This document shows, in pieces, positions 1-8,678 of a stretch of 63,960 nucleotides of DNA (positions within the stretch are counted from its first letter, which is position 1; the number at the start of each line of letters is the position of its first letter). The notes under the pieces are model-generated. The model saw only the letters and a program-made list of their open reading frames with translations, was not told where the DNA came from and did not search any database. This DNA comes from Arthrobacter castelli DSM 16402. GTDB lineage: Bacteria; Actinomycetota; Actinomycetes; Actinomycetales; Micrococcaceae. The position numbers and the translations under genes were made by a program. Location: positions 1 through 63,960 of the forward strand of contig NZ_KE387202.1 in the NCBI RefSeq assembly GCF_000430705.1. The letters run 5' to 3'.

Positions 1-234
1 AAAGCCAAACAGCAGGCAAATCCGCGAAAGAGGCCGAGCAAGAAGCCGGCAAAGACGGCAAACGGCTCAAACCAGTGCGGAGCCGCGGGCCAAAAGCACG
101 GCACCGGGGCCAAACCGCCCCCGAAAGATCCGTGGCAAGTCCCCAATGCCAAGAAGGACGGCGCCGGCGACGTGACGAAAAGGAAACTATCACGGAAACC
201 AACCGACGACCCGGACGACCCAGCACCATTCTGA
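1..234 (+). CDS. C-terminal fragment of an unknown basic protein
   Basis: Frame 1 is open from the window edge to a TGA at 232-234, about 77 residues. The visible part is rich in Lys, Pro, Gly and Ala, with a short KDPWQVPNAKKD stretch and an acidic end (DDPDDPAPF). It looks like a disordered, charged C-terminal tail of a larger protein whose domains lie outside the window. I do not recognise the family. Another long frame overlaps it (75-413), but its Arg/Pro-rich composition looks like an out-of-frame artefact. The frame choice is an inference from codon use only. Confidence 0.4.
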   Translation, partial: KAKQQANPRKRPSKKPAKTANGSNQCGAAGQKHGTGAKPPPKDPWQVPNAKKDGAGDVTKRKLSRKPTDDPDDPAPF

Positions 235-410
235 ATGCGATTCCCGATGGGATCGTCTCGGAGGATGAATCCCGGTTCTCTGTAGTGAGGCTGTCGGGTC
301 TTACTCGCCCGCAAGCCTGCCGAAGTGGCTGCGCGCTACCCGCTCGACCTGAACCGTATCGTGGCCTTACCGCATTCGGCCCGGGGCCCCTGGGCCGCAA
401 CACCGTTTGG

Positions 411-416
411 TAGGTT
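411..416 (+). promoter_or_regulatory. -10 box (TAGGTT) of a leaderless start
   Basis: TAGGTT ends exactly six bases before the GTG at 423, the same spacing seen at ten other genes in this window. No clear -35 element is visible. It supports the GTG start and a leaderless mRNA. Confidence 0.5.
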
Positions 417-422
417 GTAGTC

Positions 423-1352
423 GTGCTGACAGTAATCGGTGAGACCCTGATCGACGTAGTTGAAGGTGCCGGAGTCAAGCCGCGTGCACATGTTGGTGGC
501 AGTCCCATGAATGTTGCCGTCGGCCTGGCCAGGCTCGGCCATGCGGTTCAGTTCCTGGGCCGCTACGGAAAGGATAACTTCGGTCAGATGGCGTCGGGTC
601 ATCTGGCGGACAACTCCGTGCTGAATCCGCTTCCGCCGGACGATTCGCCGACCAGCACGGCCACCGCTTTGCTCGATGAGACCGGGTCTGCGACCTATAC
701 GTTCGAGCTCGAATGGGAACTGGACCAGCTGCTGGAACGGATGCCGACCCTCCTGCAGGGCAGCTCCTTGATTCATACCGGCTCTATTGCGACCATGCTG
801 CAACCAGGGGCCAGTACCGTATTGACCGCCGTCGAACACGCCAGACCTACGGCGACTATCAGTTACGATCCCAACTGTCGGCCGACGATCATCACCGATG
901 CCGAATATGCCCGGGAGCAGGCGGAGAAGTTTGTCCCGCTCGCCGACGTCGTGAAGGCTTCCGATGAGGACTTGCATTGGCTGTATCCGGATCGGTCCGT
1001 CGAGGAGTCAGCACGGGCGTGGCTTGAATCGGGGCCGGCCATTGTTGTTGTGACTCGCGGCGGGGACGCACCATGGGGGCTGTGCAAATCAGGCCACAGC
1101 ACTGCCGCAATTCCCGAAGTCGAGATCGTGGATACCGTCGGCGCCGGGGACTCCTTTATGTCGGCCCTGCTCGCGGCTATCGTGGACAGGGAGTTGGACG
1201 GTTCCGGGCGCCGAGAACGGCTGCACCAGATAGGAACCGGCGAGCTTCGCGCGATCTTGGAGAGTGCCGCTACGGCCGCTGCCATTACGGTATCGAGGGC
1301 CGGGGCCAATCCACCATCGCGGAGCGAACTCCGCAAGCACCTTAGTTCCTGA
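423..1352 (+). CDS. PfkB-family carbohydrate kinase (fructokinase-like)
   Basis: A cytoplasmic ATP-dependent sugar kinase of the ribokinase/PfkB family, 309 residues, the normal length. The N-terminal substrate-binding signature is [15 protein letters not shown] (about residues 26-40). The C-terminal signature [16 protein letters not shown] carries the catalytic Asp and the anion hole. The pattern is closest to bacterial fructokinases (ScrK type), so fructose to fructose-6-phosphate is the likely reaction, but the sugar cannot be proven from sequence. The GTG start is chosen because a TAGGTT box lies six bases upstream and no Shine-Dalgarno sequence is present. A PEBP-like gene follows 25 bp downstream and may be co-transcribed. 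The fructose PTS operon lies 8 kb away on the other strand. Confidence 0.88.
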   Translation: MLTVIGETLIDVVEGAGVKPRAHVGGSPMNVAVGLARLGHAVQFLGRYGKDNFGQMASGHLADNSVLNPLPPDDSPTSTATALLDETGSATYTFELEWELDQLLERMPTLLQGSSLIHTGSIATMLQPGASTVLTAVEHARPTATISYDPNCRPTIITDAEYAREQAEKFVPLADVVKASDEDLHWLYPDRSVEESARAWLESGPAIVVVTRGGDAPWGLCKSGHSTAAIPEVEIVDTVGAGDSFMSALLAAIVDRELDGSGRRERLHQIGTGELRAILESAATAAAITVSRAGANPPSRSELRKHLSS

Positions 1353-1377
1353 CCAACAGCACGGAAGGAAGGACCAC

Positions 1378-1908
1378 ATGACCATCAAGGATCCCTACGC
1401 AGACCTGCCAGAGGTAGCCGGATTCACCGTGACGTCCGAGGATATAACCCACGGTGAGGAGCTGAATTATTCACAGGCCAGCGGCAAGATGGGCTCCGGC
1501 GGGGACGATGTTTCGCCCCAGCTGTCCTGGAACGGATTCCCTGAAGGCACAAAGAGCTTCGCCGTAACGGTCCTCGATCCGGATGCTCCCACGGCGAGCG
1601 GATTCTGGCACTGGGCGGTATTCAACATCCCGGTCTCCACCACCTCGCTGTCCTCCGACGCCGGCAACCCATCGGGCGAGAGGCTGCCGGCCGGAGCTGT
1701 GCAGTTGAAGAATGACGCGCGCATGGATGGCTACGTGGGTGCTGCGCCGCCGGAGAATCATGGCACACACAATTACCATGTCGTCGTGCATGCCGTGGAC
1801 GTTGAGACGCTGGATATTCCGGCGGAGGCCACCCCGGCCTTCCTCGGGTTCAATCTCTTCTTCCACACCTTGGGACGCGCCAGGATTATCGGCACCTACG
1901 AGCAGTAG
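1378..1908 (+). CDS. YbhB/YbcL family PEBP-like (Raf kinase inhibitor-like) protein
   Basis: A 176-residue phosphatidylethanolamine-binding-protein fold of the bacterial YbhB/YbcL type. Diagnostic motifs are [18 protein letters not shown], then DPDAP followed by [11 protein letters not shown], and later [16 protein letters not shown] near the anion-binding pocket. The physiological role of bacterial members is not settled. The ATG at 1378 is preferred because GGAAGGAAGG lies just upstream, although the frame is open further 5'. No signal peptide is seen, so it is cytoplasmic. The 3' end of the gene sits in a small local duplication (see 1900-1953). Confidence 0.9.
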   Translation: MTIKDPYADLPEVAGFTVTSEDITHGEELNYSQASGKMGSGGDDVSPQLSWNGFPEGTKSFAVTVLDPDAPTASGFWHWAVFNIPVSTTSLSSDAGNPSGERLPAGAVQLKNDARMDGYVGAAPPENHGTHNYHVVVHAVDVETLDIPAEATPAFLGFNLFFHTLGRARIIGTYEQ

Positions 1909-1953
1909 TACAGCACGAGCAGTAGCGCGGCGTGAGCAGTGGTACAGCGCGAG
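1900..1953 (+). repeat. Imperfect 20-bp direct repeat at the 3' end of the PEBP gene
   Basis: GAGCAGTAGTACAGCACGAG (1900-1919) recurs with two changes at 1934-1953. The flanking GCACCTACGAGC (1892-1903) recurs at 1961-1972. The stop codon of the gene lies in the first copy. This looks like a local duplication. Confidence 0.7.
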
Positions 1954-2038
1954 CCGGGGCGCACCTACGAGCCGCGCATCTGCGGCCGGGACCGGAGCAG
2001 GTGGTGCGTCCGGAAGGCGGATACAGGCGCTTGCCGCA

Positions 2039-2044
2039 TAGACT
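2039..2044 (+). promoter_or_regulatory. -10 box (TAGACT) of a leaderless start
   Basis: TAGACT is followed by exactly six bases (GGGTTC) and then the ATG at 2051. No Shine-Dalgarno sequence is present, so a leaderless transcript is inferred. Confidence 0.55.
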
Positions 2045-2050
2045 GGGTTC

Positions 2051-2926
2051 ATGAGGCTGGTGGCGAGTGACATGGACGGGACGATCATTGACCGTGAGGG
2101 CAGGATCAGTGACCGTACCGTGCGTGCCTTCCGGGCCTGCCGCAACGCCGGTGTGGAGCTTGTGTTCGTCACCGGCCGTCCGCCACGGTGGCTCGCTCCG
2201 CTGCAGGAGCAACTGGACTTCAACGGCACCGTCATTTGCTCCAACGGAGCAGTCACGTACCGGCTCTCCGATCATCAGGTGCTGGAGGCGGCGTTGCTGC
2301 CGCAGGAGAGCGTCTTCCAGACCATACGAATCATCCAGCAGCTCTATCCGGATGCGGCGTTCGCGGCAGAGACCATCAAGGGGTTCCACATCGAGCCGGG
2401 GTTCGCCGACAGGGCAACACTGGAACAAATCGGCGTGACGCCGGGCAAGCTCAGCGACACATTGGTCGCCGAGGCCGAAGCGGGTGCCAATGAGGCGGCG
2501 CAAGCGGGAACGGCGGAACCGGATCCGGGCGGAGGAGTATCCAAATTGTTGGCCAAGGTCCCCGCTATATCTCCTGACACCTTTGCGGCCGGTGTGGATG
2601 CCGCCGTCGGACATCTGGTCTCGGTCACCCATTCCAGCCCGGGGCAGGCCCTGCTGGAGATGGCCTTGCCGGAAGTCAACAAGGCCGCGGCTTTGCAACG
2701 ATTCGCCGCCTCCCATCGTATTGACGCGAACGACGTCGTCGCATTCGGCGATATGCCCAACGACATCCAGATGCTGAACTGGGCCGGGCACGGATACGCG
2801 ATGGCCAGCGGCCACCCCGGCGCCATTGCCGCCGCCGATTCGCAGGCACCACCGTTTTCCGATGACGGTGTCGCGCAGGTGCTGGAAGCCCGGCTGGCGG
2901 CTCTGAACGAAACGGCACCGGCGTAG
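2051..2926 (+). CDS. HAD superfamily (Cof-type) phosphatase
   Basis: A 291-residue haloacid-dehalogenase-fold hydrolase of the Cof/IIB type. Motif I is DMDGT (nucleophile Asp7, acid-base Asp9), motif II is VTGRP, and motif IV is GDMPNDIQML (Asp234 and Asp238, Mg2+ binding). The large cap between motifs II and III is typical of sugar-phosphate phosphatases, but the substrate is unknown. A Pro/Gly/Ala-rich insertion with an EAEAGANEAAQAGTAEPDPGGG pattern sits in the cap (about residues 140-160) and may be a flexible loop. The gene leads a tight run: the next start lies five bases after its stop, and RNase Z overlaps that gene. A second member of the family is at 28103. Confidence 0.88.
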   Translation: MRLVASDMDGTIIDREGRISDRTVRAFRACRNAGVELVFVTGRPPRWLAPLQEQLDFNGTVICSNGAVTYRLSDHQVLEAALLPQESVFQTIRIIQQLYPDAAFAAETIKGFHIEPGFADRATLEQIGVTPGKLSDTLVAEAEAGANEAAQAGTAEPDPGGGVSKLLAKVPAISPDTFAAGVDAAVGHLVSVTHSSPGQALLEMALPEVNKAAALQRFAASHRIDANDVVAFGDMPNDIQMLNWAGHGYAMASGHPGAIAAADSQAPPFSDDGVAQVLEARLAALNETAPA

Positions 2927-2931
2927 CTGGC

Positions 2932-3750
2932 GTGGCTGAGGGCTTCCTGCGGAACAGGTACGACGGCGGTGTCCGTTGGCCGATTGCTTTTGCCCATCGG
3001 GGGTTCTCCCGGGACGGGTTGGAGAATTCCCTGCAGGCGTTCAAGAATGCCGCCGCCCTCGGGTACGGCTACGTGGAAACCGATGTCCATTCCACCTCGG
3101 ACGGCGTCGTGGTGCTTTTCCACGACGAGACGCTCGACCGGGTCACTGACGGAAGCGGACGCATCGAGGACCACACCTATGCGGAGCTCCGGAACGTCCG
3201 TATCGGCGGAAGGGAACCGGTTCCGACCTTGGACGAATTACTGACCGCGCTGCCTGGCATATGCATCAATATCGACATTAAGGACGCTTCGTCGATCCGT
3301 CCGCTTAAGGAAGTGCTGGACCGACACGACGCCTATGACCGCGTCTGCATCTCGTCCTTTTCAGATCGACGCGTGATGGCCTTCGAAGCCCTGGTTCCGG
3401 GGCACAGTATGACGACGTCGGCGGGCCGGCTGCGGGTCGCCGCCTTCGTCGCGCTGTCCCGGTTGGGGTGTCTGTGGCCGCTGAAGTGGATCCTCCGCGG
3501 CGTCGATGCCCTCCAAGTGCCGGTCCAGTACGGAAGGATCCCCATTGTCAACGCCGCGTCGGTGGCCCGCGCCCACCAGTTGGGGCTGCAGGTGCATGTC
3601 TGGACCATCAACGATGTTCAGACCATGAACGACCTGCTGGACCTGGGTGTCGACGGGGTGATGACCGATCGCGCCGACTTGCTGGCCGACATCATGGCCG
3701 CACGCCGGGAATGGCCGCAACGGGCCGGATCCTCCTCGTCCGATGCGTGA
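2932..3750 (+). CDS. Glycerophosphodiester phosphodiesterase
   Basis: A GDPD-family TIM barrel of 272 residues that hydrolyses glycerophosphodiesters to glycerol-3-phosphate and an alcohol. The catalytic motifs are AHRGFS (His22, Arg23) with EN at 31-32, the metal ligands in VETDVH (Glu49, Asp51), and HDETLDRVTDGSG. The C-terminal part has the family pattern VHVWTINDVQTMNDLLDLGVDGVMTDR. There is no signal peptide, so it is probably intracellular. A GTG start is used five bases after the upstream stop, with little room for its own Shine-Dalgarno sequence, so translational coupling is likely. Its 3' end overlaps the RNase Z gene by 8 bp. Confidence 0.9.
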   Translation: MAEGFLRNRYDGGVRWPIAFAHRGFSRDGLENSLQAFKNAAALGYGYVETDVHSTSDGVVVLFHDETLDRVTDGSGRIEDHTYAELRNVRIGGREPVPTLDELLTALPGICINIDIKDASSIRPLKEVLDRHDAYDRVCISSFSDRRVMAFEALVPGHSMTTSAGRLRVAAFVALSRLGCLWPLKWILRGVDALQVPVQYGRIPIVNAASVARAHQLGLQVHVWTINDVQTMNDLLDLGVDGVMTDRADLLADIMAARREWPQRAGSSSSDA

Positions 3751-4639
3751 ACTTGTCGTGCTGGGAACTGCCTCCCAGGTTCCCACGCGCACCCGGAACC
3801 ACAATGGCTACCTGCTGCGGTGGGACGGCGCGGGGTTGCTCTTCGACCCCGGTGAAGGCACTCAGCGGCAGATGATCCGGGCTGGCGTCTCCGCAACGCA
3901 GATCAACCGGATCTGCCTGACCCACCTGCACGGCGACCACTGTTTCGGGCTGCCCGGCGTGCTGTCGCGCATGGCCATGGACGGCGTCGACCATCCCGTG
4001 CATCTGCATTTTCCTGCCTCCGGCGCTGATGCGGTGCAGGCACTTGTGTCCCTCGCGCCTGCCGGGATAGATCTGCGGCTGCACCCTCATGGAGGTGCCG
4101 GGATGGTGGCGCCGGGTCTCGAGGCGCGGCCCCTGCACCATCGGATCGAGACCTACGGCTACCGCCTGGTGGAGCCCGACGGCCGGACCGTTTTGCCGGA
4201 CCGGCTCGCTGAGGCAGGGATCGCCGGTCCCGACGTCGGCCGATTACAGCGTGGCGAGCGGGTGCGAGGGGTGGATCTGGTGGAGGTCAGCGTCCCGCGG
4301 CCGGGCCAGCGCTTCGCTTTTGTCATGGACACCGCTCCGTGCCCGGGCGCGGAGGAGTTGGCTCAAGGGGCGGATCTATTGGTCGCCGAATCCACGTTCA
4401 GCGACGACGACGGCGCTCTCGCCGCACAGTATCGTCACCTGACCGCCGGACAGGCCGGGGCGCTCGCCGCGGGCGGAGATGCCGGCACCCTGGTGCTCAC
4501 CCATTTTTCGGCGCGGTATCAGGACGTCTCGATACTTGCCGCGCAGGCGGCCGGACGGGCCGGCCGCACCGCCGTTGTGGCGGCTCAGGATCTTGACCGG
4601 TTTCACATGCCCAAACGCCGGGCGGCGCTGGACCCTTGA
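3743..4639 (+). CDS. rnz: Ribonuclease Z (tRNA 3' endonuclease)
   Basis: A metallo-beta-lactamase-fold enzyme of 298 residues that trims the 3' trailer of tRNA precursors. The zinc motif HLHGDHCFGLPG (His61, His63, Asp65, His66) and the downstream VMDTAPC, LVAESTF and LTHFSARY elements are those of the RNase Z/ElaC group. Residues 1-45 carry the usual LGTASQVPTRTRNHNGYLL entry. Its length is close to the E. coli type. It overlaps the end of the phosphodiesterase gene by 8 bp, so it is likely co-translated. The next gene downstream has its own Shine-Dalgarno site 146 bp away. Confidence 0.92.
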   Translation: MRELVVLGTASQVPTRTRNHNGYLLRWDGAGLLFDPGEGTQRQMIRAGVSATQINRICLTHLHGDHCFGLPGVLSRMAMDGVDHPVHLHFPASGADAVQALVSLAPAGIDLRLHPHGGAGMVAPGLEARPLHHRIETYGYRLVEPDGRTVLPDRLAEAGIAGPDVGRLQRGERVRGVDLVEVSVPRPGQRFAFVMDTAPCPGAEELAQGADLLVAESTFSDDDGALAAQYRHLTAGQAGALAAGGDAGTLVLTHFSARYQDVSILAAQAAGRAGRTAVVAAQDLDRFHMPKRRAALDP

Positions 4640-4785
4640 TACAGGGTGGTGACCTTGACCTCACGTGGGAATTTGCGCGCATGGGGCACGGTTGGAGAAT
4701 CGCGGATGCTCGCGTCCTCCCCGGTGCGGTCGGACGCGAGGAATTCGTGTGCTCATCGTGCCCTGAATGAAGGAGAACCGCCCTC

Positions 4786-5868
4786 GTGTCCGTATTGACG
4801 AATCCGCTCGATCTCGGCTCCTTGACGATCCCGAACAGGGTTGTCATGTCCCCGCTGACACGGGCCCGGGCCGGTGACGAACGTGTTCCCAATGACCTCA
4901 TGGTCGAGTACTACTCCCAGCGAGCCGGGGCCGGTCTGATTATTAGCGAGGCCACGTCCGTAAGCGCGCAGGGGGTCGGTTACCACGGCACGCCGGGCAT
5001 CTGGAACGAGGATCAGGTCACGGGATGGCAGAAGGTCACCCAGGCAGTGCACGCCGCAGGCGGCCGCATCTTCCTGCAGCTGTGGCACGTGGGACGAATC
5101 TCCGACCCCGAACTTCTGGACGGCGCACTCCCTGTGGCACCCAGCGCGATAGCCGCGGCCGGCCGTGTGAAGAGGCTGCGCCCGACGCGGCCCTACACGG
5201 TACCTCGGGCGTTGGAAACCGAAGAGGTCGCCGGCATCGTCGAGGACTTCCGCCGCGGGGCGGAGAACGCGAAGCGTGCCGGATTCGATGGCGTGGAGAT
5301 CCATGCAGCCAACGGGTATCTCATCGACCAGTTCCTGCAGGACAGCACTAACCACCGCTCCGACAGGTATGGGGGCCCGGTCGAGAACCGCGTACGGTTC
5401 CTCCTTGAGGTCACCGATGCCGTCACGGAGGTGTGGGGGGCCGATCGCGTGGGTGTGCATCTGCGTCCGCGCGGCGAGGAGCACGATATGGGCGACAGCG
5501 ATCCGCGCTCCGTGTTCGGCCACGCCGCTGAAGAACTGGGCAGACGTAAGGTGGCGTTCCTGTTCATTCGCGAGATCGAGGCCGAGGACAGTCTCTTGAG
5601 TCATCTGCGCAGTCTCTTTGCCGGCCAGGTGATCGCCAACGAGGAAATGGACGCCGATGACGCGTTCCGTCTCATCGAGAGCGGCAACGCTGACGCGGTG
5701 GCCTTCGGGCGGGACTACATCGCCACGCCGGATCTCGCGGAACGCCTCGCCGCCGGCGCTGCTGTGAACACGCCAAACCCGTCCACGTTCTATCCCGACA
5801 CCGGGGACGACCTGGCAGTGGGCTACACGGACTACCCGTCGATGTCCGAGGTCGCGTTGAGTTACTGA
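4786..5868 (+). CDS. NADH:flavin oxidoreductase, Old Yellow Enzyme family
   Basis: An FMN-dependent ene-reductase of 360 residues, similar to NemA/OYE. It has the TIM-barrel entry LGSLTIPNRVVMSPLTRARA, the substrate-binding pair in EIHAANGYLIDQFL (His173, Asn176), the SDRYGG signature (about 192-197), and FMN-phosphate binding near AVAFGRDYIA. Such enzymes reduce activated C=C bonds and nitro compounds; the natural substrate is unknown. The GTG start is supported by AAGGAGA about 10 bp upstream. In the 146-bp leader a TTGACC at 4655 with a 19-bp spacer recalls MerR-type promoters, but the dyad is poor and I do not claim it. Confidence 0.92.
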   Translation: MSVLTNPLDLGSLTIPNRVVMSPLTRARAGDERVPNDLMVEYYSQRAGAGLIISEATSVSAQGVGYHGTPGIWNEDQVTGWQKVTQAVHAAGGRIFLQLWHVGRISDPELLDGALPVAPSAIAAAGRVKRLRPTRPYTVPRALETEEVAGIVEDFRRGAENAKRAGFDGVEIHAANGYLIDQFLQDSTNHRSDRYGGPVENRVRFLLEVTDAVTEVWGADRVGVHLRPRGEEHDMGDSDPRSVFGHAAEELGRRKVAFLFIREIEAEDSLLSHLRSLFAGQVIANEEMDADDAFRLIESGNADAVAFGRDYIATPDLAERLAAGAAVNTPNPSTFYPDTGDDLAVGYTDYPSMSEVALSY

Positions 5869-5928
5869 GGGTCCGACCGTTCCGTCATCGCAGTCCGCAA
5901 TGTTTAGCAGCGCCCAGACATCGGCCGG

Positions 5929-5934
5929 TAGTCT
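5929..5934 (+). promoter_or_regulatory. -10 box (TAGTCT) of a leaderless start
   Basis: TAGTCT lies six bases (TGCGCC) before the ATG at 5941. No Shine-Dalgarno sequence is present. Confidence 0.55.
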
Positions 5935-5940
5935 TGCGCC

Positions 5941-7059
5941 ATGCGCATCCTGATTGCTCCGGATAAATTCAAGGGCACATTGACGGCCAGGCAGGCCGGC
6001 GAAGCGATGGCGGCTGGTGTGCGGGAAGTCTTCCCGGACGCTGTCGCAGACATTGTCCCTGTGGCCGACGGTGGCGAGGGCACGTTGGAGGGGGCGCTCG
6101 CGGCCGGCGGTGAGGAACGCACTGTGGCGGTGCAGGGGCCGCTGGGTGAAGAAGTCGAGGCCCGCTGGGTACTGACCGGCAAGACGGCGGTGATTGAGAC
6201 TGCCGAGGCCAGTGGTCTGCGCTACGTCGAACCCCGCGTGCAGGCGGCGCTGGGAGCCCATAGCTACGGCAGCGGCCAGCTGATCAAGGCCGCCCTGGAC
6301 GCCGGTGCGGAGGAGATCATTTGCGGCATCGGCGGCTCGGCGATGACCGACGGTGGCTCCGGCGCATTGAGGGCACTGGGCATGCGGGTGATGAACACTG
6401 ATGGTGCCCGCGCCCGGCTGGGAGGGTCGGCCCTGTCCACTGCGCTGCGGATCGACGACACCGGGCTGGATTCACGTCTCAAAGACGTGCACATCCGGAT
6501 CGCAGCGGACGTGACCAATCCGCTGTATGGCCCGGATGGGGCGGCTCACGTCTTCGGCGCCCAAAAGGGAGCCGACGCCGCCGCCAGATCCATGCTTGAC
6601 GACGGACTTCGGCACTGGGCGGAGCTGCTGCACCAGGCCACCGGAGTCGATGTGCAGATTCCCGGCGCGGGGGCGGCCGGGGGATTCCCGGCGTCGTTCC
6701 TTGCCTGTACCAGCGCAACGCTGGAGTCGGGCTTCGACTTGGTGGCAGAGCTGGTTCAGTTCGATAAGGCGCTGGAGGGCGTGGATCTGCTGGTCAGCGG
6801 CGAAGGGTCGATGGACGAGCAGTCCCGGTTCGGCAAGGCGCCGTTGTCCGCGGCGGACCGCGCACAGGCGCGGGGGATCGACAGCGTGCTGGCAGTGGGC
6901 CGGTCCACCCTGAGCCTGGAAGACGTGGCGGGACACGGGGTGAAAGCCATGGCCGCGGCCGTTGATTGTGCACCTTCGGTGGATGAGGCGATAGCCCGGG
7001 CCGCGCACTACCTCCAGCAGGCCACGGCCGTGGCACTGGACAGCTACGACAAGGGATAG
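5941..7059 (+). CDS. glxK: Glycerate kinase
   Basis: A GlxK/GarK-type glycerate 2-kinase of 372 residues, phosphorylating D-glycerate with ATP and feeding it into lower glycolysis. Diagnostic parts are the N-terminus MRILIAPDKFKGTLTA, the PVADGGEGTLEG motif, the IIGIGGSAMTDGG-like phosphate loop (ICGIGGSAMTDGGSGALRALG), FGAQKGAD, and the C-terminal SGEGSMDEQS block. The start is supported by a TAGTCT box six bases upstream. It stands alone: the upstream gene ends 72 bp away and the downstream desaturase has its own operator region. Confidence 0.92.
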   Translation: MRILIAPDKFKGTLTARQAGEAMAAGVREVFPDAVADIVPVADGGEGTLEGALAAGGEERTVAVQGPLGEEVEARWVLTGKTAVIETAEASGLRYVEPRVQAALGAHSYGSGQLIKAALDAGAEEIICGIGGSAMTDGGSGALRALGMRVMNTDGARARLGGSALSTALRIDDTGLDSRLKDVHIRIAADVTNPLYGPDGAAHVFGAQKGADAAARSMLDDGLRHWAELLHQATGVDVQIPGAGAAGGFPASFLACTSATLESGFDLVAELVQFDKALEGVDLLVSGEGSMDEQSRFGKAPLSAADRAQARGIDSVLAVGRSTLSLEDVAGHGVKAMAAAVDCAPSVDEAIARAAHYLQQATAVALDSYDKG

Positions 7060-7096
7060 GTTCAGCCGGGGGCGGGAGCGGACGCCGGCGCGTTGA

Positions 7097-7132
7097 ACCC
7101 TACGGTCGCGTAGGTTACGCTTGCGTAGGTTA
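7097..7132 (+). promoter_or_regulatory. Candidate TetR-type (DesT/FabR-like) operator upstream of the desaturase
   Basis: A dyad CCTACG-GTCG-CGTAGG (7099-7114) is followed by a direct repeat of GCGTAGGTTA (7108-7117 and 7123-7132, period 15). Similar TACG/CGTA dyads are known from fatty-acid desaturase promoters controlled by TetR-family lipid regulators. The TAGGTT copies could also serve as -10 boxes. The regulator is not in this window. Confidence 0.55.
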
Positions 7133-7158
7133 TGTGACCCCGGCAGGCAGGTGCGCCA

Positions 7159-8193
7159 ATGACGACCACTGAGCAGGAGCAACGCGCTTCGAAAGCCAAG
7201 CCGGGCTTCCGGCCCGACAAGACCGGCTCGACCGTCGATATTGTCACTCACGCCAGGGAGCACCCTGAACAGACCAGGCCGCGTCCGGTTATCGACGGCC
7301 CCCGCAGTTCCGCCGGACAAGTCAGTGTCTACATTGGGGTGCTATTGCCGCTGGCGGCGTTGGTGGCCGCCGTCCCGCTTGCGTGGGGCTGGTCACTGAC
7401 GTGGACCGACGTCGTACTTTTCTCCGTTTTTTACGTCGTCAGCGGACTGGGTGTCACTGTCGGCTACCACCGCTATTTCACCCATGGCTCCTTCAAGGCC
7501 AACAAGGGTCTGCGCGGCGCGCTCGCCGTGGCCGGATCACTGTCGGTGCAGGGCTCCGTCATCACCTGGGTGGCCGACCACCGGCGCCACCATGCCTTCT
7601 CCGATACCGATGGCGACCCGCACTCGCCGTGGGCCTTTGGCGATAGTCCGTGGGCGTTGGCCAAGGGCTTCTGGCATGCGCACATGGGCTGGTTGTTCGA
7701 ACGGGACGTCACCAACCGGATCCGTTTCGCCCCGGACCTGCTCAAGGACCGGATGATCCTCACCATCGACAAGATGTTCGGCGTCTGGGTGCTCGTGACC
7801 CTGCTGCTGCCAGCGCTGATTGGCGGACTGGTCACGATGAGCTGGTGGGGCGCATTCACCGCGTTCTTCTGGGCCGGCCTGGTCCGCGTGGCGGTACTGC
7901 ACCACATCACTTGGTCGGTGAACTCCATCTGCCACATGGTCGGGGAGAAGCCGTACCACTCCCGGGATAAGGCCGGAAACTTTTGGCCGTTGGCTGTTGC
8001 CTCCTTTGGCGAGTCCTGGCACAACTCGCACCATGCCGATCCGACCTGTGCCCGGCACGGTGTGGATAAGGGCCAGATCGACATCTCGGCCCGGATGATC
8101 CGGGTGTTCGAGAGGCTCGGCTGGGCCACCAAGGTCAAGTGGTCCAAGCCGGAGCGGCGGGCGAAACTCGCGGCGAAGGCACAAGAGGGCTGA
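7159..8193 (+). CDS. Acyl-CoA (delta-9 type) fatty acid desaturase
   Basis: A membrane di-iron desaturase of 344 residues that introduces a double bond into acyl-CoA or acyl lipids. All three histidine boxes are present: HRYFTH (104-109), HRRHH (141-145) and HNSHH (288-292), together with the conserved FGESWHNSHH context. Hydrophobic segments lie at about residues 57-75, 84-102, 207-225 and 230-248. The N-terminal 50 residues are polar. The ATG at 7159 follows a short GC-rich leader with only a weak GGCAGG ribosome site. A dyad and direct repeat at 7097-7132 sit where a lipid-responsive repressor would bind. It stands alone in its transcription unit. Confidence 0.93.
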   Translation: MTTTEQEQRASKAKPGFRPDKTGSTVDIVTHAREHPEQTRPRPVIDGPRSSAGQVSVYIGVLLPLAALVAAVPLAWGWSLTWTDVVLFSVFYVVSGLGVTVGYHRYFTHGSFKANKGLRGALAVAGSLSVQGSVITWVADHRRHHAFSDTDGDPHSPWAFGDSPWALAKGFWHAHMGWLFERDVTNRIRFAPDLLKDRMILTIDKMFGVWVLVTLLLPALIGGLVTMSWWGAFTAFFWAGLVRVAVLHHITWSVNSICHMVGEKPYHSRDKAGNFWPLAVASFGESWHNSHHADPTCARHGVDKGQIDISARMIRVFERLGWATKVKWSKPERRAKLAAKAQEG

Positions 8194-8678
8194 CAGGCTC
8201 CGTCGCGCCTGCGCCGGTTGCGTGGGCCAGTCAGCGGCTTGACGCTGATATCGGGAACGGTCCTTCGCCGCCAAAGCGGTGGGCACCTGAACCGTCTTCG
8301 ACGTCGAGGCCGTCCTCGGTCGTGGCGTGCCAACTCTGGCCGCATGGCGCGCAGTACGCTACGCTGATCCGCATGGGAACGTTAATTTTCGAGTAACAGT
8401 AGTTCGACTGCTGACGGCATTGCGCCGAAAGACTGAAACTTCTTGTTGAGGCCCGGCCTCCGGGACGATTCCCATTCTTCCCATCCGGCTCGTTTGCGGC
8501 GATTAGCGGCAACAATTTCCGGTTCCTGACCCCTTTATGCGGCGTGACGACGTTGTACGGCGAAGTTTCCGCCGTCGTTTTCCGGGACCGGGGACCGGGG
8601 ACCTGGGGCGCGTTGACCTGGGAGGCGGTGAATGGCACCGGCGGCGGCTTCAAGAAGCCGAACGAGAAGGGAATTGCC
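8194..8678. other. Intergenic stretch without a recognisable gene
   Basis: No reading frame here has plausible protein character on either strand. The part at 8350-8470 is relatively AT-rich for this genome and may hold the promoter of the next gene. A GGGACCGGGGACCGGGG tract lies at about 8582-8598. I see no tRNA, terminator or riboswitch. Confidence 0.5.

Noticed and set aside
75-413. 112-residue plus-strand frame at the window start
   Set aside because: Arg/Pro-rich composition and overlap with the better frame 1 tail suggest an out-of-frame artefact.
4655-4690. MerR-type promoter at the Old Yellow Enzyme gene
   Set aside because: A TTGACC with a 19-bp spacer is present, but the dyad needed between the boxes is not convincing.
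4753-6261. Long minus-strand frame (502 codons) opposite the Old Yellow Enzyme
   Set aside because: Its His/Gly/Arg-rich composition is the usual antisense shadow of high-GC genes; the plus-strand enzyme has clear motifs.
8194-8678. A gene in the gap before the hypothetical protein at 8679
   Set aside because: Frames here have no coding character or ribosome site; the frame opening at 8544 fits only from 8679.
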